Shown here one piece after another: positions 32,301-47,300 of a DNA stretch of 64,000 nucleotides. The stretch comes from Pedobacter sp. PAMC26386 (GTDB lineage: Bacteria; Bacteroidota; Bacteroidia; Sphingobacteriales; Sphingobacteriaceae): the NCBI GenBank assembly GCA_014302835.1, contig CP060294.1:620001-684000 (forward strand). The letters run 5' to 3'. Every line of letters starts with the position of its first letter. The stretch's first letter is position 1. A program made the translations under genes and the position numbers. The notes under the pieces were generated by a model. It was given only the letters and a program-made list of their open reading frames with translations, was not told where the DNA came from and ran no database searches.

Positions 32301-35300
32301 TGAATTTCTGGTATCAATCTTCAAATGCGGAATTAGAATCAACTTTTGAGAAACAATATAGCCTTGATTTTGGACTGAAATTTTTACTGCTTCAAAAGAA
32401 TCTTAGTGTGGGATTAAATGTCTCGGATATCTTAAAGTCTAATCAGGAGAGATTTTCTACTCAGGTGAATAATATTCGGCAGAATTTTTATAACTATTGG
32501 GAGCCCAGATCCTTTAGAGTTTCGTTGCAGTATAAATTTGGTGACAAAAAAGTCAAATCTGAAGGAGCCGGTATGCTGAATTCAGAAGAACGAATAAGGT
32601 AAGTAGTTTTACTTTATTCATATTTTAAGAAATCAATGGTATGGGCAACTGCAGCTTTGTAAGACCTGATGCTAACGGTAATTAAAGTAATTATCATAGA
32701 GATGAAAAAAGCAAGACCAAAGGGCCATATGCTCAGTTCTATTCTATAGGCAAAGCCAGACAGCCACTTCGAAACAAATAAATAGGCCAATGGCCATGCT
32801 GCTAGGTTTGCGGTGAATACCAAAAGTAAAAAGGAGCCATTCAGCATCTTCACTAATTTGAGTGTGGATGCACCTAAGACTTTTCTGATGGCAATTTCTT
32901 TAGTACGCTGACTGGTTACAAATGAAATGAGACCAAAAAGACCAATAAATGAAATGAAAATCAGTTCGTTATACAAGAAAATGGAGGCTACCTAATGACC
33001 ATGAGATGTTCCGTTTGTAGAGATGAAGCTATGAGATCACTTTTTCTGGGCATATGATCAAGATTGACAATCTGGTAGATATAAATCATAAAAAAACGGC
33101 CTTATTTTACTCGATTCGAGTAAAATAAGGCCGTTTTAATCTTAAAACTTGTAAGCGATACCTATTCTGTAATTTCTTGGTGCTTCAGTTTGCCACGCGT
33201 ATGAGGTGACTGTACCAAAATTATAAATTTCGCCATCATATAGATACTTATTTAATATATTGAATATGTTTCCAGTGATTTTAATTGGGCCTGATCCCCA
33301 GAACAGTCCACCATCCAGGCGGAAATAATCTGGCAGTGGTTTATTGTCAGTTCTGCTCCATGAACCAGGTACGCGGCCAATTTGCCATGAAAAGCCGGTT
33401 GAGATTCCGGCACCTTTCAGCAGCCCATTCTGCAATGTATAACTTAACCAGCTGTTTGCGGTATGTTTTGCGAAACCTGGTATCACATCTCCCACCTTAA
33501 TGCTTTCTACATCAGGATTGACTTTGGTAACTTTTCCATCGGTATAAGCATAATTGGCAATCAGCTGCAGCCCTTTGGCAATTTCTCCTCTTAGATCAAA
33601 CTCAATCCCCTGAACTCTTTTCTCTCCCAAAACAACACTGAATATTCTTTTTGGATCAGTAGGGTCTGCAGTCAGTTCGTTTTGTTTTACGATGTGGTAG
33701 AAGGATAGGGTAGTATTGAACCTGCTGTCAAACCAGTCTTTTTTTATACCAAATTCTGTATTAACTCCGGTAAGTGGCTTAATTTGAGCACCGTCTCGTA
33801 GTATTCCGCTTTGAGGAATAAAAGCCTTATCATAAACGGCATAGAAAGAAGTTTTATCATCGATAGAATAGCTCAGACCAAATCTTGGTGAAAACTGGTT
33901 TGCCTTGTTCGGATCTTCCTTGGTTTTACCCCAGCTGTACTCGCTCAAGTTTGTATATCTTCCAGCAAGGGTCAGTCTCAGTTTATTGTTGAAAAACCCA
34001 AGCTCTTCCTGCAAGTAAAAGGAATGATACTTAGAGCCTATTAATCCTCCTGCATCTACAGCTCTTTCACTCAAAGGAGTTAATCTTCTGATGTCAAAAG
34101 CTGTATAGGCTGCATTATTAGTGCCATAAACAGGGTGTTCACTGTCAAAGGGATTTGCATCAGTATCCAGGTTAACACTTGCATTCCAGTCAGCCTCATA
34201 TTTTTTGTTGCCGGCATCAAAACCAGCCAGAATCCGGTGTTGAATGCTACCAGTATTAAAGTTCCCGTTTAAAAATATCTGAGCCAGTTTCATGTTACTG
34301 GCTGCGTCCCATATCCCAACATTACGGATGAGTGTTCCATCTGCGTTCACTTTTGATGGCCATGCACTATTCCCCCTCATCTTATAATCGTAATAAGCTC
34401 CCTGAGCAGTTAGTTTCCAGTGCTCATCAAATTTATGCTGCAAGTTTACTGTGATGCTTTGATCAGTGATGGTGGTGGGTGGAATTAAAGGGTCGGACTG
34501 TGAAAAGCCAATAGGAAAAGTACCGTAGCCCTTCACTCCAAAAACATAGGAAGAACCGACCTGACTGGTTTTTGCCTGTTGTAGTACATATTCGGCAGTG
34601 ATTTTTGTATTTCCACTCTGATAAGACAGGACAGGAGCAAAGCTGTATCTGTCATTGTACTCAAAATCCCGGTGTGATTTTTTGTTTTGTGCTGCAGCAT
34701 TGAGTCTGAACAACAATTTACCATCGTCAGTGATTTTTCTGTCAAAATCTACAGTTGTACGGTAAAGGCCATAACTTCCCGTCGTAAAAGATACTTCTCC
34801 TTTGTTAATGCCCGTTGGTTTTTTGGTAACCACATTATATAAACCGCTGGGATCGCCGCTGCCAAGCATAAAGCCCGCCGGACCTTTAACGAATTCAACA
34901 TGGTCAACAAAACTCATATCTTCTGTTAGTGGGCCCCAAAAAGAGTTGACCACGTTAAAACCATTTCTGAAGGCTTGAATCTGCGAACCCCGCATTTTGA
35001 TATTGGCATACATGTCGGCCCAGTGTTGTGTGCGTATGGCACCGCTTACATTTCTAATTAGTCCATCGCTCATACTAGTGATTTGCTGGTCTTTGATCAC
35101 CTGATCAGTAACGATCTGAATGTTCTGGGGGGCTTCCAGTAGAGGCTCATTTAATCTTAAAGATGCAGAAGGCAGGCTGGTCTTATATTTGTTTTTGATT
35201 GCTGCTATGTTGACTTCCTGTAAGGCTTCATCGTTTTCGGTTAAAACAAAATTGACTGTTTGAGTTTCTCCAGCGCTTACAGAGATGTTTTTTTCAGCAG

Positions 35301-38300
35301 AACGAATACCTATTGCAGAGGCTTTAATGGTATAAGTTCCAGGTTTGATATGTTTAATGGTAAATGTCCCTTTTTCGTCAGTCATAGCTCCAATGCCTTT
35401 ACCTTTTAAGGTAACGGAGATATGAGGTGCAGCTTTTCCGTTGACTATTGTAACAGAACCTTTTATATCGGCATGTTGCTGTGCAAAGGTGATTAGACTG
35501 CTAAGCAACATCACTGCTGTTAGTATTAATAGTTTGATTTTATGCATATATATTATTTAGATTAATTAAAAATAAAGGCGAAATTAAGAATAGATCTTTA
35601 AAAACCAAATTATTTAACCTATAGAAATAGTATTCTTTACCTCAGCCAAATGGCTTTTGGTGTAATAATCAATCGATTTAGCTCAACTAGTTATATATTG
35701 AGGGATCTACCTAAACAATTAAATTTTATGAAAAAAGTATTTAACAAAAAAGCATTTTATCTTTTTGCTGCAATGGGAGCAACAATTTTTGTGACCACAA
35801 TTACAGGATGTAAAAAAAATGATTCACCGTCAACTGACCCCTCGGTGAAAACTGCTACTGGCGATGTATCCCTGGATAATGTATTTGCCGACATGAAGAA
35901 AATTAAGAGTCTTGGATTTGATCCCCTTAGTGTGGAAGTAATTCCTGGTGGCTACAGAGTAGAGGGAGATATCAGGCTGACAAAGAGAAACCTTGATGCG
36001 AGTTTTAATGCCTTATCCAAACAGCAGGGGCAATACTCTACGAGGTATCCAATCACAGTTACTGGAGGAACAAGAACAATTAATTTAGCACTTTATGATG
36101 AAACGAACACGGCTAAATTCAATGAAGCTTTTGATTCAACAGTAGTTGCCTTGAATAATTTGAAGTTACCTTTGAAATTTGTAAAGGTTACAGATACCAC
36201 AACAGCAGACATTATTACTAAGTTTACTGATCTGGGGGGTGCAGATGCGAATGGTCTGGTAACACTTGGTCAGGATGGGTCGTTTGTTGATGCTAGCGGA
36301 AATCCTGGTAAAAACGTTTCTCTGAACAGTAATCCAGATGCGGGCTATACTACTGCCAGTAGAGCATTTATTTCAAGTATCTTAAACCACGAATTTGGAC
36401 ACGCAATTGGTCTAAGACATACCGATTATAAGAATAGACTCTATTCAGAATTGCGCTCTAGTGGTCAAAGCACCAGTACAGCAAATCAGGACAAAATAAT
36501 CACCCAGACAACAAAAAAACTGGTTGATGGTCAAAATGGTGTTGGTACGTGGGACAAACAGACTGCCGCTAATCAGAAAAAGTTAAAGGAACAAGTTTTT
36601 AATGCCTATTATAATGAAGGTGATGCAACAGGTACTGATGCTCAGGCAACACATATTTATGGTACACCACTTACACCTGGTTATGCAGTTAACACAGCCA
36701 CAGATCCGCTTTCTATGATGCTATCCGTTACAGGTACTAAAGGAAATCTTGTCTTTAGTTCATATGATAACATTGCATTCTTTGGCTTATATGGTAACAC
36801 AGATCAGGCTTCTTTAATCAAAAAATCGCTGAGTGAGACTGGAACTGTTACGGCCGCAGGACAGACCTTACAGCAAGTTGTAGACGCGGTTAAAAAATTG
36901 GCTAAATAATCATTCGATAATTCCTTCTAACAGAACAGTGAATTGTCATTCTAATTGATAAACCCAGGCATCAGTGTCGGGGTTTATCTTTTTTGACTAA
37001 AATAACTCCCATATTGAAAAATAACTTTTGGTTTTTGTTGATAAATGTTTGCCGTCCGGCAGGTGTCCTATTCTTTTTACTTGTAGCTCCTCTTTTGATG
37101 AAGGGACAGTTGAATATTGGTATTAATGGTGGTATCAGTAGAAATTCTTTAATCAGTAATCGCGGATACAGACCATTTACAACTGGGGAGAAAATAGGTG
37201 GCTATACCGCTGGAATGATTTTGCAATATCCTGTTAATAAATTTATTACGATAGGGGCGGAACCTTCTTTTGTAGGGAAGAATTACAGAATAGCACGCAG
37301 TGATTATTATCAGGGCGTTTATGAAACAACTTATAATAATTATATCCAGCTGCCAATATTACTTACTTTCTCTTTAAGCAATGAAAGAATGCTTGGTGGG
37401 ATTAGTGCAGGTGGCTATTCAGCCTATTGGGCTCATAGTAGAAAAAAAGGAGAGATTCCCAATCTTTCAAATCTTAGTTTACAGGATGGGGATTATACAA
37501 ATGTATTCCAGAACATGCAACGTTTCTCTTATGATGCAACTTATCATTTTAATTCTAAATTAGATAATCGCTGGGAATTTGGATGGGTAGCAGGGCTTGA
37601 TTTTCAATATACTCTGGTTAAGCGGATAGCCTGTTTTATAAATGCCCGTTACTATTATTCATTAACGGATCAGGGGAAAGATTACTCAGTTAACCAGCAG
37701 CAGCGGTTTAATGAGACCATGGTGGTAACTGCTGGTCTGTTATTCAAAACTAACAGAAGTAAAAAAAACAAATAAGTCGGTATGAAAAATAGGTGGAACA
37801 TGGCAATGGCATACAGATCTCAGAAAACTTACCTGATTAAGGTATTAGTTTTTATTGTTTTACCATTGACAATAGGATGCCGTAAGCAACTGGATCAGCA
37901 AGTTAATCCTTCAGTCACTTCAGCAAATGATTTCAACGAAGTATTCAATGCTTTTTGGAATGGAATGAACCGAAATTATGTAATGTGGGACATAGATAAA
38001 ACTAACTGGAATGATATGTACCGTATCTTTTCGCCAGCTTTTTCTAAACTTCAGATCAAAGATCCGGCAGATCGCTTAAAGGCCGCACACTATTTAAGAC
38101 AAATGACTATTGGTCTTACGGACTCCCATTACACTTTAGAATTCAACGACCCTCTTTTAAGAGACTCTTCGATAGTACCGGCTAATATCCGGTTACAACA
38201 AAGGCCAGATTATCATGTACCCTATACCGCTGATTACTTTGACCAGATCGCGAAACACTACCTGGATCAGCCTTATTATGACGCGGCTTACAATACTGAT

Positions 38301-41300
38301 CTGCAACATCCACTGCGGTATATAGCGGGTACTATTCATCACAATATCCTATACATTCGTTTCAATTCATTTTCTATCTACAGAGCGTTTATTAGTGGTA
38401 ATACCAGGATGAATACTTTATTGAATTTTGTTTTCAATGGTATAAAAGACAAGAGTCTGGCGGGTGTCATTCTTGATCTGAGAGATAATACAGGAGGAGA
38501 TTTGCAAGACCTTAATTTTTTTTCCGGACAGTTTATCAGTGCACCTCTGCAATATGGTTCTTCCCGTTATAAGAGTAATAATAATCCCTTTGATTATACC
38601 CCCTGGATGCCAGCAATCATCACACCCGCAACTGGTAGTCAGCAATTCACAAAGAAAATAGTTGTACTGGTGAATATGTATTCTATCAGTATGGCAGAAT
38701 TAACAACGATGGCCCTAAAAGCGTTGCCCAATACTACTGTTATTGGAGAAAGAACTTATGGAGCAAACGGTCTGTTTACTTCGGAAACAGACCTGAATGG
38801 GGGTTCATTTAATGTTGGAGATTTTGCTGTTGTCAAAACGGCATCTGCTCTCTTTAGATTTAAAGATGACCGCATTTTTGAAGGTGTTGGTTTTCCTCCT
38901 GATATTCAAGTCCCTTATGATGAATCAACGGCTAAGATATATGTAGATAAGCAACTCGAAGAGGCTACTAGTCTTTTTGCGCCTTAAGTCTTTTCCTTTC
39001 TAACAACAATGAGATAATCACCCAACTATAGGCTCCAAAAATTAAGAATACCTTTACACTAAGTTCATTCTAATGTATTATTGTTTCCTTTTATTTGCAG
39101 ATCTTTTTACATAGATTCACTTAACAGATTACAATAAAATGAACTATAAACAGCGTTCGGACTATGAACTAGTTGCCTTATTAAAGCAGCAGGATCATTG
39201 TTCGTTTACAGAAATCTATAGGCGCTATTGGGCTGTTTTGTTTCGTCACGCAAGGAGAATGTTAGCTGATGAAGCAGAAGCCAGTGATATTATTCAGGAT
39301 ATTTTCACGTTAATTTGGACAAAATCTGCTGATATAGAAATCAGTACGAGCCTTTCTTCTTATCTCTACAGTTCGGTGAGATATAAAGTTTTTACCAGAA
39401 TAAACAGGAGTAAACTGAAAAATGCACATTTAGATTCATTGGAGGAGTTTATAAGCGGAGGTGTTTATTCCACAGATGAATGGATGCAGGAAAAAGAACT
39501 TACAGCGAGTATTGAATCTGAAGTTTCACGCTTACCTGCAAAAATGCGGGAAATATTTGAACTCAGCCGTAAAGAGTACCTATCCTACCAGGAAATTGCA
39601 GAAAAACTGAGTATAACCGATCATACGGTTAGAAAGCAGATCAGCAATGCGCTTAAGGTTCTTAGAACCAAGTTTGGAGTTTTTCTAAGCCTCTTGATTT
39701 AACCACATTCTCTCCTCAAAAACTAAGATTATTTTTTTTCTGCAGAAGTCTCTTACACTTTGACCTGAGCTATTAGTCTTATACATATCAGCCTAACAAA
39801 AGCAGGTATGGAAAATCAAAAAGCGAAGGACTTAATACAAAAATATATAGACGGAACCGCAACACAAAAGGAGCGGGATATACTGAATGCCTGGTACATT
39901 CAGAGAAGTAACAGCACCATTGACGAAATGCCGGAACCGAATTACGCGTACTGGAATAAGAAAATTGGGGACCAGTTGCCACGTGCTGCCAAAACAACTC
40001 CTATCTGGTCTAGATACAGTGCAGCGGCAGCAATCATATTGATTGCATGGGCGAGCCTGTTGTTTTTAAAACAATATCATCAAAAAACAAATCAAATCAT
40101 TAGTGCCGTTACCGCTGATATTACCCCAGGTAAAAATTCGGCAACTTTAACATTGGCAAATGGGAAAAAGATCATCCTATCTGACGTGACTAGCGGTGCA
40201 CTTGCTGAAGAAGCAGGAGTAAGTATCTCGAAAACAAAGGAGGGACAACTGGTCTATGAGATAGAGGATTCAAATTCCCAAACCAACCAGATGAATACAT
40301 TGACTACAGCTAACGGGGAAACTTATCAGGTACGCCTGCCTGATGGGAGTTTAGTCTGGTTAAATGCCGCATCTAGTCTGACTTATCCAACATCCTTAAA
40401 TAAAGGTGATGTACGAAGGGTAGAATTGAAAGGGGAGGGATATTTCGAGATAGCCAAAGATAAAAAGCACCCTTTTGTCGTAAAGACAGCAGAGCAGGAG
40501 GTTAAGGTTTTAGGTACCCATTTCAATATCAATGCTTATCACGACGAAAGGAAAACGGTAACTACACTGCTAGAGGGCTCTGTGAAGGTTAGCAGCAGCA
40601 AGGAACAAAAGACATTATTCCCAAATCAACAATCTTCAATCACAGAAGATGGTTTTTTCATAAAAACAGTGGAGACAGATGATGTGATTGCCTGGAAAAA
40701 TGGCCTTTTTCTTTTTAATGATGAACCACTGGGAAGTATAATGAGAAAGCTTTCCCGTTGGTACGATGTGGAGGTAATTTATCATGATGTTGATCAGGAT
40801 AAACTTTTCTTTGGAGGAGTTTCAAGATACGACAATGTCTCTAAAGTCTTAAAAAAGTTAGAGTTGACAGGGGGAGTTCACTTTAAAATTGATGGAAGGA
40901 GGGTTATCGTAAATAAATAGAACAATTACTCAGGTTAATAAAACCAGAAGTGCTTGAACACCTCTGGTCTATGGCCAGTCATTAACAATAATATCAGATT
41001 ACAAAAACCGCAAAGTGCTTGAAGATTCGAAGCCAAAGGCACAATGCAAAACCTGCGGGTAAGCCAGCGTAAGATATGTTAGCCTATCACGTGTTAAAAC
41101 CAAACTAAGCAAATGTATAAAAATTATACTAAAAGAATAGGTACATCCAAAAGGTGCCTCGATAAGATATGGACGGTTATGCGGCTTACTAGCCTGATGT
41201 TACTCGTTTCCTTGATTCAGGTGAGCGCGTCAACCCTTGCTCAGAGCATTACCATTCAAAAAGAGAACATCAGCTTAAAAAGTGCTTTCTCTGAGATCCG

Positions 41301-44300
41301 TAAACAAACTGGTTATCTTGTACTTGCCCAGTCACAGCAAATCAATAAAAATAAACTGATCAGTTTAAATTTAAAGAATGTTTCTCTGGAAGTTGCGATG
41401 AGTAAAATCCTGCAGGGTGAAGATCTAGTATTTTCGATTGAGGATAAATCTATCATTTTGTCTCACAAACCAATACCAGTTACTCCTGATTTAATTGAAC
41501 AGATTCGCTTATTAGAGATCAAAGGTCAGGTTCTCGATATATCTGGAATGCCAATACCGGGGGTTACTATAGTTGTAAAAGGTAGCAAGAAGACTACAGT
41601 TACAGATAGTGGAGGTTTTTTTTCGATCAATGCATCTGGTAATGATATTCTTTTAGTCAGAATTATTGGATACGAACCAAAAGAAGTTGCCATTACAGCT
41701 GATAAAAAAATGGTCATTACCTTAAAAGAGGCTACTACCGAACTTGCGCAGGTAGTGGTTACTGCTCTTGGAATTAAACGAGAGGAAAAATCACTAGGTT
41801 ATGCAGTACAAAAAGTAAAAGGAAGTTCTTTAACTTCTGCAAAGGGAATAAACATAGCTACTTCGCTGACTGGTAAGGTTGCAGGTTTAAATGTTCAGAA
41901 CAGTACGGAATTTGCCGCTAATCCTACAATTAAACTTCGCGGTGCAGACGCATTACTAGTTATCGACGGTGTACCCTATTCCAATTTATCATTGGATAAC
42001 ATTGCTGCAGACGATATTGAAAGTATTGATGTGTTAAAAGGAGCTACTGCATCAGCGCTCTACGGAAATCGAGGCGGAAATGGAGCTATCATGATCACTA
42101 CTAAGAAAGGGAATAAAGATGGGACACTGGATATTTCCTTTAATAGCAGCAATATGTTCTCATCTGGTTTTCTCGCATTTCCGAAAGTTCAAACCTCCTA
42201 TAGTTCAGGAGGAGGTAGCAAATATGGAGTTGGCGATTACGTATGGGGAGATAAGCTGGATATCGGACGAACTGCCAAGCAGTATAACCCTGCTACTTAT
42301 CAATTTGAAGACATGCCTTTGGTCTCAAAAGGTGCCAATAATTTGGCGAATTTTCTGCAGCAGGGATTGTTACTTAACAACAATTTAAGTATTACTCAAA
42401 GCGGTAAAAATGGAAGTTTCAGAGCGTCATTAACGGATGTTTATAATCGGGGACAATACCCTAATACCAAGTTGAATAAGGTAATTGCAAGTATTTCAGG
42501 AGATATCAAGGCCGGTAATTTCAGTCTGGATGGAGGCTTTACATTTAACAAAAGGTTCTTTCCAAATAATATAGGAGCAGGTTATGGAGCAGGCGGGTAC
42601 TTGTATAATCTTTTAATCTGGTCGGGTACGGAGTACGATATTCGTGACTACAAAAACTATTGGGTTGCAGGCAAAGAAAATATCCGCCAAAACTGGATGG
42701 AAAATACCTGGTATGATAACCCGTATTTTATAGCTAATGAGATTTTACGTGGGGAGAATTACAACCTGACCAATGGATATATCAATGCAAATTATCAAAT
42801 AAAGCCATGGCTGAAGGCCGTGTTTCGTACGGGAATGGATACCTATTCTCAAACCACTCAATGGCGAAACCCAATAAGCGCAGTTGGTGGATGGAGTAAA
42901 AAGGGATATTACAGTATAACTAAGAAAGATGCATTTAGCAGTAACAATGATTTGATATTGCTTGCAGAAACTAAGTTGGGTAAGTTCCAGGTAAACGGTT
43001 TAGTGGGTGGAAGTATTTACTACACAGAATACTCTTCTCTGAATACCGAAACCCAGAATGGAATTACGGTTCCCGGATTTTACTCCATTGCTGCCTCTGT
43101 AGATCCGGTGAAAAGCACTCCTGATAATAGTAAAAAACAAGTAAATAGTCTATACGCAAAAGCTGGTGTTTCATATAGGAATTTTGCTTTTATCGATTTA
43201 ACCGGTAGAAACGACTGGTCATCTACTCTAGCTGCGAACCAGCGATCTTATTTTTATCCATCCGTATCTGGAAGTTTTGTTTTTTCAGAACTCATCAAGC
43301 TCCCGTCCTGGGTTGATATGGCTAAATTGCGTGGATCATGGACCAAGACCAAGTTAGACCCGGATATATATGCTATCAACAATAGTTATACTATTAATAC
43401 TAATGTTTGGAACGGCGCAAGTTCAAGCCGTTTTCCAACTACGATCAGAGGTGCAGATATTTTGCCTCAAACCAATAGAACTTATGAATATGGTGCTGCA
43501 TTCTCCTTTCTGAAAAACAGAATACGTTTTGATGGCGCATATTTCAATAATTTATACTATAACCAGATTATTTCATCTGTCGTGAGCAGTGCTTCAGGTG
43601 TAAATAAAGTCCTGATCAATACCCAGGAAGAGCTGGAAAGAAGAGGTATAGAGTTGACACTGGATGGAACGGTCATTAAAAACAAAGACTTTAGCTGGGA
43701 TCTTGGGCTGAACTGGTCTACAAACCGTCGCTATTACGCGAAATTGGATCCTGTCTATTCCACTAATAAACAATGGGTAAATAAAGGAAGCCGTTACGAT
43801 TGGGTGAGCGATAATTCATGGGACAGAGCACCTGATGGTCAGCTCATTCTTCAAAATGGTTTCCCAGTTCGCAGTCAGCAGGAAACAGTGCAGGGTTATT
43901 CGGATCCTAACTGGATTTGGGGACTAAACAGCACCTTTAAATATAAAAACCTGAGTCTGGCGTTCTCATTTGATGGGAGAGTCGGAGGTACGGCCTATTC
44001 AAACATGAACTCTTATATGTGGAGTTCAGGAACACATATTGACAGTGATAATCAGTGGAGATATGATGAAGTGGTTAATGGTAAACAGTCCTATATCGCT
44101 GACGGGGTCAAGGTAGTGTCCGGAACAACCACCAGAGATGTATATGGAAATATCATTACTGATACCCGGACTTTTGCCCCAAATACCACTGCTGTATCTT
44201 ACGAAACCTATACCCGGAATTCACAGGGTACGCAGAACTACTTTAAGCAAACATTTTTTAAATTAAGAGAACTGTCCTTAACCTACGCGCTCCCTGCCAG

Positions 44301-47300
44301 CCTGGCTAAAAGTGCTGGAATGAAAAATGCATCTATCGGGTTTATTGGCCAGAATATGTTGCTATGGACAAAGGACTGGAAATATTCAGATCCTGATGTA
44401 GGTGGAGATAATCTGAACTCACCTTCAGTGAGGTATATGGGTTTTAACGTAAAAGCGACCTTTTAAAATTGTAAATATGAAAACATTATATAAAACCATA
44501 CTGGTCCTTACAGTAATTTCCATCATGCTTCAATCCTGCAAAAAGTTTGATGATATTAATACCAATCCTAACTCTCCGATAAAGACTACAGCATCTTTAC
44601 TGGCTACCAATCTGATCCTTAATATTACCACAGCAAGTGCGGCTAAAACTTTTATAATGCCTGTATTGACTAGTAAACAGTTGTCGTGGGGCGAGTCACC
44701 AGAGGCGCCTCAATATAATAATTTTGGAAGTGCCAGTTTTAGTGGTTTGAGTGTATTGATCAACGTACAGAAAATGATTGATGCAGCAGCAGAAGGTGAT
44801 AAAAAGGCATATACCGGACTAGGGTTGTTTATTAAAGCCTATAAACTGTATTACCTGTCTTTAAGCGTTGGAGATATACCTTATGCTGAGGCGCTGAATG
44901 CAGAGACAGGCAATGTTAAACCGAAATACGACACCCAAAAACAGGTTATGCAACAGGTATTAAGGGATTTGGAAACCTCAGCAGCGTCTTTTTCGGGAGC
45001 TGGAAACTTCTCTGGTGATCCGATCTTTAATGGCAATACAGATACATGGCGGAGGGTAGTCAATTCTTTTCGCTTAAAAGTACTGATGAGCCTTTCCAAA
45101 AAAGAAGCAGATCCGGATCTGAGGATAAAAGAAAACTTTGCTAAGATCTTACAAAGCGAGCCTTTATTGAGGAGTAATAGCGATAATCTTCAATTGGTTT
45201 ATTCTGATAAGGCAAATCAGCTATATCCGTTTAACAATACCATTAATAAGTTTGTAACTTATGGTATGGTGTCTAGTGTGATGATCGATACACTTAGGAA
45301 ATATGGAGATTACCGGTTATTTTATTATGCTGCTCCATCCCCTTTTAAATTACAGTCTGAGGGTAAAATACCGGCAGACTGGGATGCTTATCAGGGCACA
45401 GATCCCTCGGCAGAGTTTACCTCAGTTGTAAATCTTTTTAATGCGAAAAAATATTCGCAGCTCAATATAAGATATTCTGCTTATGCTGCAGGGGAGCCCC
45501 TGATTAGAATTGGATATGCTGAGCAAAATTATATTATTGCTGAGGCCATTGTAAGAGGCTGGGCAGGTGGTTCGGCTAAAACTTATTATGAAGATGGGAT
45601 CAGGACAGCTATGAATTTTGTGGCCAGTGCAACACCTGATGACGCAAAATATCATAGCGACAGAAAGATTACATCAGGTTATATTACTGATACCTATTTG
45701 AAAAATGATAATGTCTCTTTTTCTTCCTCACCAGAAAGACAACTAAAACAGATATGGATTCAAAAATATTTGTTGTATTTCATGCAGCATCCTTATGATG
45801 CTTATTATGATTACAGACGTACAGGTTATCCGAATCTGCCTGTGAATCCTTTAACAAGTACAAACCCTTTTGATAAAAACCAAATACCGGTCCGTTATAC
45901 TTATCCGTCGGAAGAGTATAGTTATAATCTTGAAAACCTGAAAGTGGCATTGGACAGGCAATATAAAGGTAATGACAGAACAGATGGTTTAATGTGGATT
46001 TTACAATAATCATTTACACAAGAAGCTGGATGTCTGTACAATCTTTTGTATAGACATCCGCTTGTTTAGTCTTAAATTTTAAATAAATAAGATGAAAATC
46101 AGTTTCTTAGTAATTTTTACAATTAAATATTTGGCAGGAGGGCACCCAGGGGCCTGATGGTTATGGGGAAATAGTAACCGAAATAGCTGCAATGGAACCA
46201 GACCTGGTCACTTTAAGCGAGGTCCGGAAAGTATTGAGTATCTTCTGTTTGTCGAAAGAATCTTTCTAGAGATTATTTATTACAGGTGAGTGTGGGTTCC
46301 ATTAATTATTTTACAAGCTCATCAGGAAAAGGAACTTGTTTTCCTGATGAGCTCTCTACAGGCATTTGTGCACCACGTTCCTTTAATGTTTTACCCAAAA
46401 GTACAGCCAATCTTTTAACCTCCTCAGGATTCTTATCTGCCAGATTATTTTCTTCACGGATGTCATTGTTGATATTATACAATTCAAATTGACAGTTTCG
46501 CATATGATATAATAATTTCCAATGACCGAGGAGAATGGCGCTGTAATAATTTATCCCCAAATGCTCAATAGCTGGCTTATTGACCCACTTATTAGGGTAA
46601 TGAAAAATCAATGGCCTTTCTGTTGCAACTATTGAGGATTTTTTAAGCAAAGGAACAAAACTCTGACCATCTAATTTCTGTAGGATCTTTGGTTGCTTTA
46701 CGCCTGCCATTTCTAAAATAGAAGGAAAAAAGTCATCTATAATTACCTGGTTTTTATTAATTGAACCGGCTTTAGTTATACCAGGCCATTTTACGATCAT
46801 TGGTTCTCTGATACCACCTTCGTAAACTGATCCCTTACCCGCTTTTAATGGTGTGTTATGCGTATTAGGTTTGCCTCCACGTAAATCGAAACCACCGTTA
46901 TCACTCATGAAAATAATAATAGTGTTTTTATCAATGTCTCTCTTTTTCAGATAGTCCATAATATCTCCAAGACTTTTATCCATCCCTTCCAGCATGCTTG
47001 CATACTTTGCTTCCGTACTATCAATTTTTGCATCATAATACTTTTGTACAAAGCGTTTATCGGGCATGATTGGCTCATGAACGGCATAATGGGCCATATT
47101 TAAGTAGAAAGGCTCATTTCTATCTATTGGTGTTTGAATAGCTTTAATTGCTTCCAGCGTTAATGCTTCAGTTAAAAAAGTCCCGGTATCATAGTACTCT
47201 TCCAGATCAGGTACGGCTTGTGCCTGTGCTTTACCTGGCATGTTTCCATAGTGCTGTTCGGATAAGTAACTTTGAGGATGTCCGGCTGCATGTCCGGCTA